Origin: Buxus sempervirens
Taxonomy: Eukaryota > Streptophyta > Magnoliopsida > Buxales > Buxaceae
Assembly (NCBI GenBank): GCA_947561395.2
Contig: OX387194.1
Location: 21,190,048 to 21,254,047 of the forward strand
Direction of reading: 5' to 3'
Length of the DNA stretch: 64,000 bases
The notes under the pieces: model-generated
Seen by the model: the letters and a program-made list of their open reading frames with translations, nothing else
What the model was told of the DNA's origin: nothing
Database searches by the model: none
Made by a program: the position numbers and the translations under genes
Part shown: positions 34,792-46,656 of the stretch, one piece after another
How positions within the stretch are numbered: position 1 is the stretch's first letter
How the letters are laid out: every line of letters starts with the position of its first letter

Positions 34792-35522
34792 ATGGTATCA
34801 GAGACAGGTTTGTTCAAACACCGCTTTGAACATTTGGAAGGAGAGGTTGGAGCTCTCAAGGAGAAAATAGGCACGGTGAACACCACCAGCCTAGAGCTGA
34901 TAATGAAACAAATGATTGAGATGACACAATCAATAGTAGCATTGTCAAAAAACCTAAGCACAAGCAGCGGACATGAAGGCAGCTTTGCATCTTCACACCA
35001 AAATAGAAGTGGATTTCAAGGTTCTAGAATTCTAAATTCCCAAGGCTCAAAAATGGATTTTCCACGCTATGATGGGATTGAAGATCCAACAGTGTGGATT
35101 TCAAAAGTAGAGCAGTATTTTGACTTCCACCAAATGGAGGAAGTGGAGAACTACCGATGGCAATGTATCATTTGGACGGAGACGTACAAATATGGTTTCA
35201 ACATTTCAAAAAGGAGACAGGTACAATAGATTGGGAGTTCCTTAAATCAAAATTACATGTGCAGTATGGGCCTACAAAGTACTTAAATTTCTTTGGAGAT
35301 CTTTCTAAACTCAAGCAATTAGGAACCATGAAGGATTACCAATCCGAATTTATGCAGTTGTTAAGCAAGGCTGGCAAGCTATTGGTGGAGCAACAGGTAG
35401 GCAGATTCATCAGGGGTCTCAAGGAGAGTATTCGAATTAATGTCCAAGCTAATGAACCCACCACTTTGTCATATGCAATTGGCCTTGCTAGGCTATATGA
35501 AGATCGCATAGGAGAGTCATGA
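34792..35522 (+). pseudogene. Gypsy gag (frameshifted)
   Basis: The N-terminal part (34792-35150) has a coiled-coil-like start (RFEHLEGEVGALKEKI) and FPRYDGIEDPTVWISKVEQYF. A frameshift near 35150 leads into the second part (35157-35522), with LDGDVQIWFQHF and a DYQSEFMQLLSKAG...FIRGLK segment typical of the retrotransposon gag family. The open frame starts at an ATG formed by the A at 34792 and the primer site. A TGA ends the second part (probably from CGA). Gag would form the particle that packages element RNA. Confidence 0.85.
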
Positions 35523-36077
35523 AGGCCTCCCACTTATGAATTTCGTAGACAACCCACAACAGCCAACACACCACCACTTCCATCAGCTACATTAACCTGG
35601 CCAAAAACACCAATCATTCACCATTCGATGGCGGGAGAATTGAAGGATCACTGAGAAAGGGGACATTGCTTCAACTGTGATGACAAATTTGGTCCAGGCC
35701 ATAAACATAAGCTCTTTCTTATTGAAAAGATTTTTTATGAGGAAGAGGCACCTAACTCAAGACTGGATTTAGAGGAAGAAGAGTCACCACCTGAGATTAG
35801 CTTCCACGCGATCGCAGGGACTCATTCTCATCGTACTATGAGAGTTAGGGGAACAATTGGGAACGTCGGATTCATGATTTTAGTGGACTCTGGCAGCACC
35901 CATAACTTCCTCAACGATGATTTGGCTATGAAGTTGGGGTTGAAACCTGAAGGAGGAAGGTTTACAGTAGCAATTGCTAATGGAGAGAAGATGTTGAGCC
36001 ATGGAGTTTGTAGGGGAGTGGAGGTATTGATTCAAGGGCCAACATTTTCAATCAATTTTCACCTCTTACTCGTGTAA
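35523..36077 (+). pseudogene. Gypsy zinc knuckle and aspartic protease
   Basis: In the same frame as gag part two, after a TGA at 35652, comes a degenerate knuckle (HCFNCDDKFGPGHKHK, about 35658-35705) in which the last Cys is replaced by His. The protease follows with LVDSGSTHNFL (about 35879-35912), the D-S-G active-site motif. The frame breaks near 36110. The protease would cleave the polyprotein. Confidence 0.85.
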
Positions 36078-36079
36078 GG

Positions 36080-37130
36080 ATGTGGGGCTGTTTTTGGTAC
36101 TCAATGGTTCAGGAAGTTGGGAGCATCTGTTGGGATTTTGACAGGTTGTGGATGCATTTCTGGTGGGGAGGAAGAAAAGTAGAGTTACATGGCTTTCACA
36201 TGCCACCAAACCGAATATTGTGCAACTTGTCTTTACAAAAGACCATAAAGAAGAGCAAAAGGACTATTTTATTTCAAATGGGAGAAACTTTTCCCAGGGC
36301 TACGTATGATTCTGACTCAAGTCAAGCTCTAGATTTAATGGGTTTATTGGAGAGGCATGTAGCGTTATTCATAGAGCCCATAGGACTTCCTCCAAGACTC
36401 TCACAAGACCATCATATACCATTGAAAACTAGAGCTGGCCCCATCAATGTCAAACCATACAGGTATCCTCATTATCAAAAGGACAAAATTCAGAAATTGG
36501 TTGCTGGACAACTCAATTCAGTTGTTAGGACTAGCACAAATCCGTATTTTTCTCCAGTTCTCTTGGTAAAGAAGCACGATGGATCATGGAGACTTTGCAT
36601 GGACTATCAAGCACTTAATGATGTCACCATTAAATATAAATTTCACATCCCCGTGATTGATGAGTTACTTGATGAATTACATGGGGCCCATTTTTTCACA
36701 AAATTGGATCTACGTTTCAGTTACCAACAAATACGCAAGTGTCCAAATGACATGGAGAAGACGGCATTCCGCACACATCATGGCCATTACGAATTTTTTT
36801 TCATGCCCTTCGGGCTCACCAATGCCCTATCGACATTTCAAGCCACATGAATAAGGTATTCCATAATTTTCTCAGAAAATTCGTGTTGGTTTTTTTTATG
36901 ATATTTTAATATATAGTCGTAGTTGGCAAGACCACTTGGAGCATGTAGAGAGGGTGCTCAAAAAATTAATTGGCCATCTATTTTTTGTGAGAAAGGTAAA
37001 ACGTCAATTTGGACTTTGCGAGGTGAATTACTTGGGACATATTATTTCTACCATAGGAGTAGCCATGGACCCCAACAAAATCAAAGCCGTGGTGTCATAG
37101 CCCAAACCTTCAACGCTAAAGGCTAAAACA
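36080..37130 (+). pseudogene. Gypsy reverse transcriptase
   Basis: The open part (36080-36850) carries FSPVLLVKKHDGSWRLCMDYQALN, KLDLRFSYQQIR and MPFGLTNALSTFQA motifs of Ty3/gypsy RT. A one-base loss at the 36850 boundary shifts the frame. The catalytic Phe-Phe-Asp-Asp box then reads Phe-Phe-Tyr-Asp (about 36890-36905), removing one metal-binding Asp. Further stops follow, including one within the connection region. Confidence 0.9.
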
Positions 37131-37275
37131 GGGTTTTCTTGGTTTAACAGGATACTATCGGAAATTCATAAAAGGTTATGGAGATATTGCAAAACCACTC
37201 TCTAGTATGCTTAAAAAAGATGCTTTTTAATGGTCCCCTGAAGCAGCAAAGACGTTTGACAAGCTAAAGATAGCT

Positions 37276-37722
37276 ATGAGAACAAGTTCTGTGTTAGCCA
37301 TGCCAGATTTTTCAAAGCCCTTTGTAGTGGAGTGCAATGCTTCCGATAATGGTCTTGGGGTAGTATTAATGCAAGGTGGTGAGCCAATAGCTTTCTTCAG
37401 CAAAGCTCTCAAGGGAAAGAATTTGTCCATGTCCACCTATGAGAAAGAAATGCTTGCTTTGGTGAATGTTGTGCAGAAATGGAGGCCGTATCTCCTTGGC
37501 TTGAGATTTATTGTCAAAACTGACCAAAAAAGCTTACAGTACCTTTTGGGACAAACCATTATGACGCAAGCTCAGCAAAAGTGGCTAGTTAAATTGCTGG
37601 GATATGACTTTGACATTGAATACAAGAAGGGGGTTGAAAATTATGCAGCAGATGGTCTCTCCCGAATTTATGAAGGAGATATGAAGCTAGAAACACATGA
37701 TAGTACCATGGGAGAGTTGTAG
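37276..37722 (+). pseudogene. Gypsy RNase H domain
   Basis: This 148-codon open stretch includes FVVECNASDNGLGVVLMQ, where the usual catalytic Asp of VECDAS is Asn. It also includes AFFSKAL, MLALV, FIVKTDQKSLQYLL and a DGLSR end. RNase H would remove the RNA template strand. The Asp-to-Asn change likely abolishes activity. Confidence 0.88.
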
Positions 37723-38006
37723 GCCATTACTCATATTATTCCTAAGTGGGTAGAAGTAATAAAGGAGGAGGTGGCCAAGTCTCCAGAATTTCAAACATTA
37801 GTCAAGAATATTGAAGATGGAGAGGCCGTGGGTCCCTGGACATGTAAGAAGGCAAGGTTTTCTACAAAAATCGTATGTATCTCCACCCTACTTCTCCACT
37901 TATTCTAATCATCATACAATAATTTCACTCAAGTGCACATGAGGGGCTGCACAAATCCCTACATCGCATAAGACAAAAATTTTATCAGAAGGGAATTAAG
38001 GGCCAC

Positions 38007-38760
38007 GTGAAAAAGTTTATACAAGAATGTGGGGTCTATCAAGCTCATAAATCAAAACATATACACCCAGCCGACCTTATGAATCCATTACCAATACCAC
38101 AGCATGTGTGGATTGCGATCTCCATGGATTTTGTCAAGGGTCTTCCTAAATCCAAAGGCAAAACTACTATCTTCGTGGTGGTAAACCGTTTGTCTAAATT
38201 TTGGCACTTCAGCCTCATTACTCATTCATATGCGGCAGTTGGCATTGCTCGCATAGTTTTTTATACCCTTTTTAAATTATATGGGTTTCCTGAATCTATT
38301 TTGCGTGATCATGACCCAGTATTTACCAGCGTTTTTTGGAGAGAATTGTTTCAATTGCAAGGTCTCAAGTTTAATTTTAGCTCAACCCACCACCCACGGA
38401 CGGATGGCCAAACTGAAGTTGTGAATCAAACCTTGGAAATGTACCTCCACTGTATGACAAGCTCACGACGACAAGACTGGACTATTTGGCTACCATGGGT
38501 GCAATACCAACATCTACTCGGCTTTGCAAAAAACTCCATATGAAGTTTTATATGGCCGAAGCCCTCCATCCTTGTTGGCCTATGTTCAAGGCACAACAAA
38601 GGTGGTAGCAATGGTGCATTTTTTTGGTTGAATGGAACATGATCCTTAGGGAGGCTCAAGAGAACTTAGCCAAAGCTCAAAATTGAATGAAACTACTCCA
38701 TGACAAGAAGCATGTTGACCGCTCTTTTGGAGTCAATGACTGGGTTTATCTAAAGCTTCA
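38007..38760 (+). pseudogene. Gypsy integrase
   Basis: The zinc-binding end is degraded (CGVYQ instead of C-x2-C). The core keeps the catalytic residues in context: MDFVKGLP (Asp), the Asp in LRDHDPVF, and Glu in GQTEVVNQ. The frame closes at 38543, but matching sequence continues in other frames to about 38760 (HDKKHVDRSF-type region). Confidence 0.88.
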
Positions 38761-38979
38761 TCTATACCGCCAATAGACGCTAGCTCAGTGCACAAATTAG
38801 AAATTGGCTCCAAAATTTTTTGGTCCCTGCCAAGTCAGCGAAAAGTTGGAGCTACAACTTATCAATTGTGCTTGCCTCCAAATTTGAAGTTGCACCCGGT
38901 GTTTTACGTTTCCTTGCTGAAGAAAGAAGTTGGAGATCATGATGTTGTTAGGTTCAAATGACCATCTTCAGTATCTAAG

Positions 38980-39145
38980 TCGCTGCCTCAACTTCCTGTT
39001 CCTCAAGCAATTCTCAACATAAGGAAGAACAAAGGCAAAGTGGAAGTCCTAGTTCATTGGCAGCACTATTCTCTCGCTGATACCATGTGGGAAAATTATG
39101 ATGAGTTTTACCTGCGCTTTCCAGAATTTTCCCTTGGGGACTAAG
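38980..39145 (+). pseudogene. Chromodomain-like integrase tail
   Basis: The sequence reads VEVLVHWQHYSLADTMWENY...FPEFSLGD, the W-x(n)-T-x-W-E pattern of the chromodomain-like C-terminus of chromovirus integrases. It ends at a stop about 25 bp before the 3' LTR. Confidence 0.75.
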
Positions 39146-39168
39146 CGTATTTTGAGAGAGAGGGGAGT

Positions 39169-39620
39169 TGATATGGTCCAATAGGCTTGGTGGATGTAGT
39201 GGAATAAGGTGCCATGTAGTGGAATACGAAGATTCTTGCTTTACAATGAGGGCTATAGGATTACTATTAAAAGGATTAGGATAGAATGCTACTACTACTA
39301 CTAAGGTTTTATCTATACCTTATCAAGTATGTTAGTTTGTTAGCTTCTTTATTATTATCATTTTGTTAGGATGTGTGTTTATCTTCAGCTTTTAAACTTT
39401 ATTTAAAGAGTTCCTTCTGATAAATAAAGGACATACCAATATTTGCAACTTCTCTTGTAGAATTCAGGAGTCCTCGAGAAACTCGAATTCCCTATCAAAG
39501 GAGGCTCAGGATCCCTTGAAGTATCCTACAGTATCAAAATAGGTTGACGTCGCAAGGTTGATCCTTGGTCCTTGTCGGTCAACAAACCCATAACCCACTC
39601 CCAATCTCAGGCTCGTATAA
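39169..39620 (+). repeat. Gypsy 3' LTR
   Basis: The 452-bp repeat starts TGATATGGTCC and ends TATAA (TATCA in the 5' copy). It is preceded by the purine tract gagagagaggggag (39154-39167) and followed at once by the GTTTC target copy. Confidence 0.88.
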
Positions 39621-39625
39621 GTTTC

Positions 39626-40679
39626 AGGAATGTTCTAGGAAGTATGTAAGACTTGGGCAGAAATAAGAAAAGTTGTTGACATTGCTAATGAGCACTTCCA
39701 AACCATACAATTAATACAAACAGCAAAATATAGAGTAACAGTGAAAAGTAAAGTTCTTTTACATAAAATACTAATTTAAACTAATTACGTACAACTACTC
39801 TCAAACGTCTATTAAACATCCCTACACTATATAAGTTAACTTTCCCATCCTTGATTTTCTCCTGAAAAAGTTAATAAACAACAAAATCAGTCAAACTCAG
39901 TGTAGATAATATTCCCCAAATGACTATATATAGCAAACATCTCATTCAGTTTACATATATAGCATGCAATCATTAATATTTATAATTATACCATAAAATA
40001 GTTGTAAATAGAAGAGTTCTTTATTTTATAATGTGGTTTATAAATATTACATGTTATAGCATACAAGAATTTTACAAGTTAGCACTGATTAAACATGAGA
40101 TATGGTATACAGTGAGATAGTAACGTTAATAAAATAAAAGAACAAAACACCAAACAATAGTACAACATACAAGCATTTGGATTACAAATTATAATAGGAC
40201 TTTTGTAAATATCATACATCTTTTCCTATATCTTTATCTCCTATATTTTTCTAATCAAAATTTTTTTTAAATAACATATATTTTACCCATGGCTAAGATA
40301 ACAAATTATAATAGGATTCTTTTAAATTAGATAGCAATTTAGATAACATTTATATTTTTTTAAATTATGTTAATGATTTGGGTAGGATGTAACGAATTAT
40401 TATTAATATTAGTAAAAAAAATGATAAGGACAAAATAAAGAAATCATCCTACATTATTGATTAATAATCTAAATAATCTCCTATCAATTATTGGATTATA
40501 ATAATTAAGATTTTATTTTATTTTTCATTTAGATTTGGTCATTGGAGTTAAAAAAAAAGTAAAAGTATAAGATAAAGAAAAAAATAGAAAATATCATCAT
40601 ATATACATCATTAATTAATAATCTAATATTATTTAGAGAATTGTATTAGTTTATTATAGGAATTTTTTTTTTAATTTCA
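39626..40679. other. AT-rich sequence between gypsy element and LTR D, no gene seen
   Basis: Low-complexity A/T-rich sequence with no long ORF. The first 100 bp could continue the LINE relic interrupted at 34341, but similarity is too weak to call. Confidence 0.55.
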
Positions 40680-40684
40680 CATGA

Positions 40685-43424
40685 TGTAAAATCCCGAAAT
40701 TTTAAATAATAATTTAAAATTGGATTTTATGATGAATAATTGGTTTATTGGTGCGTAATTTTCAGGAAATGAGGAATAAGGGTATTTTAGGAAAAAAAGT
40801 CAAACGGTTGAAATTGGAAACAATGAGGTAAGTAAATAATTCAATTAGTTTGATTGTGCATGGAAGATAGGTGGTGGCATTACACTAGAACCTAAACTTA
40901 TGATTTTGTGCATGTAGGTGTGATTATGTGGAGGAGCATATACGGGATCATGAGGTTTTTAAAGAATTGATTTGGGGGCAGCTATAAATATCTACCAAAA
41001 TTCTATTAAGAGGTTGTTGGTAGAGCTAGAGTCTTCTAGAGCTTAGGGATCTAGGGTTTGGAAGAGAGGAGAAGGGCTCTTGGTTGGGCGATCAAGGTTG
41101 CTGAATAGAAGAGATCGGTTGGAAATTGTGGAGAATTGGGAAGAGTTCAATTCAGATTTGGATCAGGTAAGATTTGGTTTAAATCTATTCAGTTTCATCT
41201 AATCTAATAGTGGGGAAATGATTGGAGCAAATCTGAGTGGATTTGATCGATTGAATCCTGAAACCAGCTTGATCGTAGATTTGGAAGGAAGCTGTGAGAG
41301 AATTGATTTCAAATCTAAAGACCAGGAGCTGGATCAGAGCTAAAATCATGTAAATAACACCTTTTTGAAGTGATTTTGTAGCATTAGATTTGTCTTTAGA
41401 ATTGAAATTTGTGTTTGAAAGAAAGAGCATGCATTCGGTAGTTATATTTGATGAAAACTTCCAATTAGAATGTAGATTGTTTAGATTAAAGTTAGGAACA
41501 TGAATTTATCTCTTGAAGTTGTTCTACAACATAGAGAAATTGCTTGGAGCAATTAAATCTGGAATAGAGATGGAGGATTTCAATTTACAGAACATGAATG
41601 AGCCGAAGTTTACGAGTTTTGGGGACCACCTGACCCAAGCGCTCAATCGCCCGGGTCAAGCGCCCTTGTTATTTGAAGAATCAGACACAAGATCGCTCAA
41701 GCGACCCTAACTGATCTAAATAAATAATTATTTAAATAATAAATATGTTGTAAAATCTAGATTAAAGTTGTTTTGGCCGAGTGCTAGAGCGTCTTATCAA
41801 GCGCCCAAGCCAGAAAACCTCGATTTCTGGTATTTGAGAAGATTTCTAAGATAAAATAATTTTTGATGAAATCCAATGAATGTACCAATAAGATTGAGGA
41901 GTTAAAGAGGTGTTCCCACTGGAATTATATTAAAATTTAAAATATTGAAGAGTTTGGGAGCATTCTACTAAAGTAGGTTTTTGAGAGACTTTTCATTCCA
42001 GATTTCAATAGAATGAGATTTTGATGATTCCAGCTATTGTAACATCACTCTAAGATCATTTCTAAAGTTATTTCAAAGCCTAATAGTGTCTTGGAAATCA
42101 GATTTAAAATTTGGCCTTCTATTTCATGTTTTAGCCTATTTTGGGTTGGAATTTGGGTTGTGTGATTCCAAAGGGTTTAATAAGACTTCAACAAAATTAT
42201 TTACTTTGCTCATAGGTTAATTTAAGCTTGTTTCATATAAATTTAACTCCGAAGTATTTCTGAACAAATTTGAGAATTTGGGGAAAATGAGCTTGATTTT
42301 GTGTTGTTTTAGAATAGTTTGACCTTGTTTTGGAAACTTGCATTGATTTTGATAATCATGAACTATTTCCATTAATTTGAGATTTATGAGACACTTGAGA
42401 TTGAGATTGGATTTCTGTTTTGTTTTCGTTTCATAAATTCGAAGAAATGGATTGAGATGCCCATGTATTTGGGTAGGTATTATTCCTTTGTATACTCGGG
42501 GATGCCCCATGTACTTGGAATGATAATACCTTTGTGTACTCAGGGATGCCGCATGTACTCAAGATGAGATGATTTGTGTTTGTTGGACATTGTATTTGGT
42601 TTTGCTTTTAGTGTTTAGTGGGCTTAGCTTATTATGGATTCATAATTTAGCTAGTAAGTGAAGTCTAGTCTCCTTAATACGTTTCCTCCATGATGGAGTG
42701 GCCTTTCATGAGGAAATGTGCTGCAGCAACTCCGTTTCCAACATGAGGGTGAGGTTTTGTATATTTCCATCATGAGGGTGATGACATTGGTACCAAATAT
42801 GTTGTAGTTGTTCTTAGACTAGATTGTATCCGTTTTCACCATGAGGGTGAGGTCTCATATATTTCCACCATGAGGGTGATGACATTGGTACCAGATATGT
42901 TGCAATTGTTCTTAGATTGCATTGTTTGGAGCTAGATCTTAACCTTTCAAATTAGGCAAATTTTATGAGTCCTACTAAGACAATTTGATTTGATATCAAC
43001 ATTATTGATTTTATTTACATGATGGATTATACGGGTTTATCTTATACTGATTGCTGGATTATTGTTGGATTATTCGGATTATCCGTGTTATCGCCACTGT
43101 TATATGTTTTATAATTGATCCATGATTTAGAATTGAATAAAATGTATTTGAGAATGCATATGCTACTTGCTGGGATATTTGTATCTCATTCAGTTTTGTT
43201 TTGTTTTCAGACTCTAGAGATGACGATATCGGTGGGTAGATGCATGGATCATGTGAGTTCAATTTTGAGATATGGCAATTTATATGGAATTTGGGAATAT
43301 AGTTGACTCTGATTTTGTAGTTTATTATTTTATTCATGTTTTCCTTCACTCTGATATATAGATCCTGTGGATTAGCTGAAACAAATTACGGATTTATTCT
43401 GTAACTCAGATCCGGGGCGTTACA
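40685..43424 (+). mobile_element. Solo LTR D (2740 bp), TSD CATGA
   Basis: It runs TGTAAAATCCCGAAATT ... GATCCGGGGCGTTACA, with the exact duplication CATGA at 40680-40684 and 43425-43429. A TATA box GCTATAAATA (40981-40990) gives plus orientation. Downstream come the GAGCG module (41635-41810) and a short tandem duplication (42731-42926). It is the reverse-oriented relative of LTRs A, B and C, whose ends read TGTAACGCCCC. No coding region was found. Confidence 0.87.
42731..42926. repeat. 98-bp tandem duplication in LTR D
   Basis: Two units start at 42731 and 42829 ('tccgttt.c', 'catgagggtgagg', 'catgagggtgatgacattgg'). The unit contains two short 'atgagggtga' subrepeats. Confidence 0.85.
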
Positions 43425-43429
43425 CATGA

Positions 43430-44731
43430 ATAATGCTAGTCATTAGGATTTGATTATGATTTAATTATGATATGTATGAAAGAAAGAGATCTTCTATTAG
43501 GATTCTAAAATCCTATATAATAGTGATATTAGAATTCTTATTAGTTAGAAGTATATCTAAATACTCTTACTAAGTTGATATTATTTTTATAATTAGTTTA
43601 TGTTTAATTAGGATTTTATTACATATCTCATCTTGATTATTAATTAGGACATTTTGATATTATTGCATTAATTAAAAACATGTAATCTAACAACCATTCA
43701 ACTTCATATTTTACTCTTATTAATTAGATTCTTGTCATAATTATTTTTGTTTTTATTACGACTTTATTCGATATTGGTTTGATTATGATAAACTTAATTT
43801 GATTTTATTAGATAATTTTATTTTGATTATTAAATTAGGATATTTTGATATTATTTACTAATTAAATAAAACAAGAAAAATAATAATCTTGTAAAAGAGA
43901 TGGTTTTTACGATCAATTACTCTTATTAATTAGTTTGTCCATAGATATAGAAATGTTGCTTACATTTCATAATATACGTTTATTTTTCTTAGTAAATTTA
44001 TCTTCTTCCTATATATTTTATCTTTAGCTATAATGTCTTACCGTGGGAACAATTTTAATAAAATAAAATACTATTAAATAATTTATAATAGGTTTTACCA
44101 ATTAAATATATATATATATATCTATATATATATGTTTCTTATGTTTCCTATTCTTTCTTTGTTTTTTTCCCTATCAAATATATCATACTTTATATCTTGA
44201 TTTTTGTCTTGTTGTTTTATTTTGTTTCTTATATAGGAGTGGGACGTTTATTTGCTATATTTCTTTAATAACATATTTTTTTAAATAATATATATCTTTA
44301 TCTCTTATATTTTTTAAATAACATATATTTTGTTCAGATGTATTTCCAATAAGAATCCTAATTATTAAGGATACCTAGACATATTTCTAATTAATTATTG
44401 AGAATCATAATATTGATTAATTATAGCGATTTTAGAATCTAATTAAGGATATATTTCCATTGATTAGTATGATTAATTGTAGATATATTTCTAATGAAAG
44501 GTATATAAGCATAAGGCAAACCAAAAAAATTTTGATAAGATAAAACATTATGTTATATATAATAAATATGATATTGATAAGGCAAAAAGATATTATGGAG
44601 GAGAGAGAATATGTGGAACCCAAGGGGTCATCGGAGGAAATATAGAATTTAATTAGAAATGTTGATAATGAGTTACCAGCCCAAGAAGATATTACAATAA
44701 AAACTTACTTAGGTAATTTGTGGTCGTAAAT
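43430..44731. other. AT-rich intergenic sequence, no gene seen
   Basis: No ORF with recognisable content. A TA microsatellite lies at about 44107-44133. Confidence 0.6.
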
Positions 44732-44901
44732 CTAACAGTGATCTGATATTTCAAAGTATAAACTAGGTTTGCATTCCCAATTCAAACCACGATGAATAGA
44801 TTGGGAATGACTTTTAATTCGGCTTTCCATTTCAAAATAACTAGGTTGTTCTCCACAAGCATAACATGCATAAGGTTTGTTTGCTGGTGGGTTAGGGGGT
44901 C

Positions 44902-45095
44902 TGATAGTGTTTGAGAAAAACCACCTTAATCAATGGTGGAGACGATTGTATTTATTATAGAAACAGAGTTTACAAAAATAACATGATACCGTATCTGTAC
45001 AGGAATCAAGAATAGAAGGTGAATTACAAATGGTAACTATTACAAAGGGAAACAATATATTGTGTAATCAATGAGGATCATGCGAATCCTCAACA
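44902..45095 (-). repeat. Copia 3' LTR
   Basis: 194 bp. Relative to the other LTR it differs at three transition positions only, near 44905, 44950 and 44990. Confidence 0.93.
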
Positions 45096-45122
45096 CCACC
45101 CCCCCCCCCCCCCCCCCCCCCC
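45096..45122 (-). promoter_or_regulatory. Copia polypurine tract, (G)24
   Basis: On the minus strand a run of 24 G (45122-45099) followed by TGG adjoins the 3' LTR. This is the position of the plus-strand primer. Such a pure G run is longer than usual purine tracts and may have expanded by slippage. Confidence 0.8.
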
Positions 45123-45216
45123 GCAAGCTTAGTGTAGGATTGGAGCAAACGCAAAGCTTGGATCGGAAAAAAGTGTACAAGGACCGAGAGACACTTTTGG
45201 TGAAAATGTCAGCAAT

Positions 45217-46608
45217 CTACAGATTGGAAGGAACATGTTGAGTAGAGAGAGTGCCAGCAGCAACCTGTTCTCGAACAAAGTGATAATCCAGGTCAATGTG
45301 TTTCGATCGTTTGTGAGAAACAGGATTAGAGCTGAGAAAGATTGCACTCTTGTTATCACAAAGTAAGAGTGGTTGACGTGTAAGAGGAATCTGAAGATCA
45401 TGTAAGAGATTTGATAACCAAATAACTTCAGCAGCAGTAAGAGCAAGGGCACGATACTCAGATTCACAACTGGAGCATGAAACAGTAGGCTGCTTTTTGG
45501 CGCTCCAAGAAACAAGATTGTCACCAAGGTAAATGGAGTAACCGGAGGTGGATCGGCGTGTGTCGGGGCAACCTGCCCAATCAGCATCGGAGTAAGCAAT
45601 AATGCCAGTGGAGGATGACCGGGAGAAAGAGAGACCATAGTTGATAGTGCCTTTGACATACCGAAGAATCCTCTTAACAGCTTGAAAGTGACCATCAGTT
45701 GGGGCATGTAAGAACTGACTGACTGAATTAACAGAATGAGCCAAATCTGGACGGGTGATGGTTAAATATTGAAGAGCCCCGACAAGAGAACGATAGAGTG
45801 TAGGATCAGAGAAAGGGGAGCCAGCGGAAGATAGCCTCTGTGAGACAACCATGGGGGTTGGAACAGGTTTGCTTTCAAGCAACTGAGCCTTGGCAAGAAT
45901 ATCACGAGCATATTTGGTTTGACTAAGAAAGAGACCGTCAGCTGGATAAGTAACTTCAAGACCGAGGAAGTAACTCAAGTTACCCAAATCTTTAATAGCA
46001 AACTCTGAATGCAACTGATGGATGAAGCGGGTAAGTAGAGAAGAGCTGTTGCCTGTGAGAATAATATCATCAACATAGAGAAGAAGATAGATTAGATCAC
46101 TTTTGCAACTGAAAACAAATAAGGAGGTGTCTGCCCGACTGCATTGAAAACCAAGTTTGAGAAGAAAACTGCTAAACCGTTGGAACCAGGCACGGGGTGC
46201 TTGTTTCAAGCCATAGAGTGCCTTCTTCAAGCGACAAACATGATGGGGAAACCGAGGATCAACATAACCAGGGGGTTGCTCCATGTAGACAGTTTCGTTA
46301 AGAAGACCATTCAAAAAAGCATTTTTAACATCGAGCTGATGTAAGGGCCATTGCTTGGAGACTGCAAGGGAGAGAACAACACGAACAGTGGAGGCTTTGA
46401 CAACGGGACTGAAAGTGTTAGTGTAGTCAAAACCAGGCACTTGAGTGCATCCTTTAGCAACAAGACGAGCTTTAAATCGATCAATAGAGCCATTTGACAA
46501 GTACTTGGTACGGAAAACCCATTTGGAGCCGACAATATTGGCATTTGAAGGTCGGGGAACTAGATCCCATGTGCCATTAGAAATAAGAGCCTTAACTTCA
46601 TCATCCAT
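45217..46608 (-). pseudogene. Copia reverse transcriptase and RNase H
   Basis: This 463-codon open stretch has NGTWDLVPRP and SKWVFRTKY at the start. YGLKQAPRAWF and the catalytic LLYVDDIILTGN follow, then the RNase H motifs YSDADWAG, STSGY, SCESEYRAL and LLCDNKSAI with HIDLDYHFVRE. All catalytic residues look intact. The frame continues from the integrase part without a shift, separated by a TAA at 46659-46657. The TAG at 45219-45217 interrupts a QIADIFTK-type tail that continues in frame almost to the purine tract. It copies element RNA into DNA. Confidence 0.93.
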
Positions 46609-46656
46609 AGCAGCAAGCCATGCTGGATTTTTGGCAGCAGATTTAAATCCTCTTGG

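Larger units (their letters stand above)
34341..39620 (+). mobile_element. Ty3/gypsy chromovirus, decayed, TSD GTTTC
   Basis: This is a 5280-bp element with LTRs at 34341-34789 and 39169-39620, a tRNA-Met primer site at 34793, and a purine tract just before the 3' LTR. The order gag, zinc knuckle, protease, RT, RNase H, integrase, chromodomain-like end is that of a chromovirus. Its small size and short LTRs suggest the Reina lineage. GTTTC flanks it at 34336-34340 and 39621-39625. The LTRs differ at roughly 10% of positions (by eye), with many stops and frameshifts, so it is an old, inactive copy. Confidence 0.93.

Noticed and set aside
45129-45707. 192-residue minus ORF overlapping copia RT/RNase H
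   Set aside because: It is a shadow frame of the Pol reading frame.
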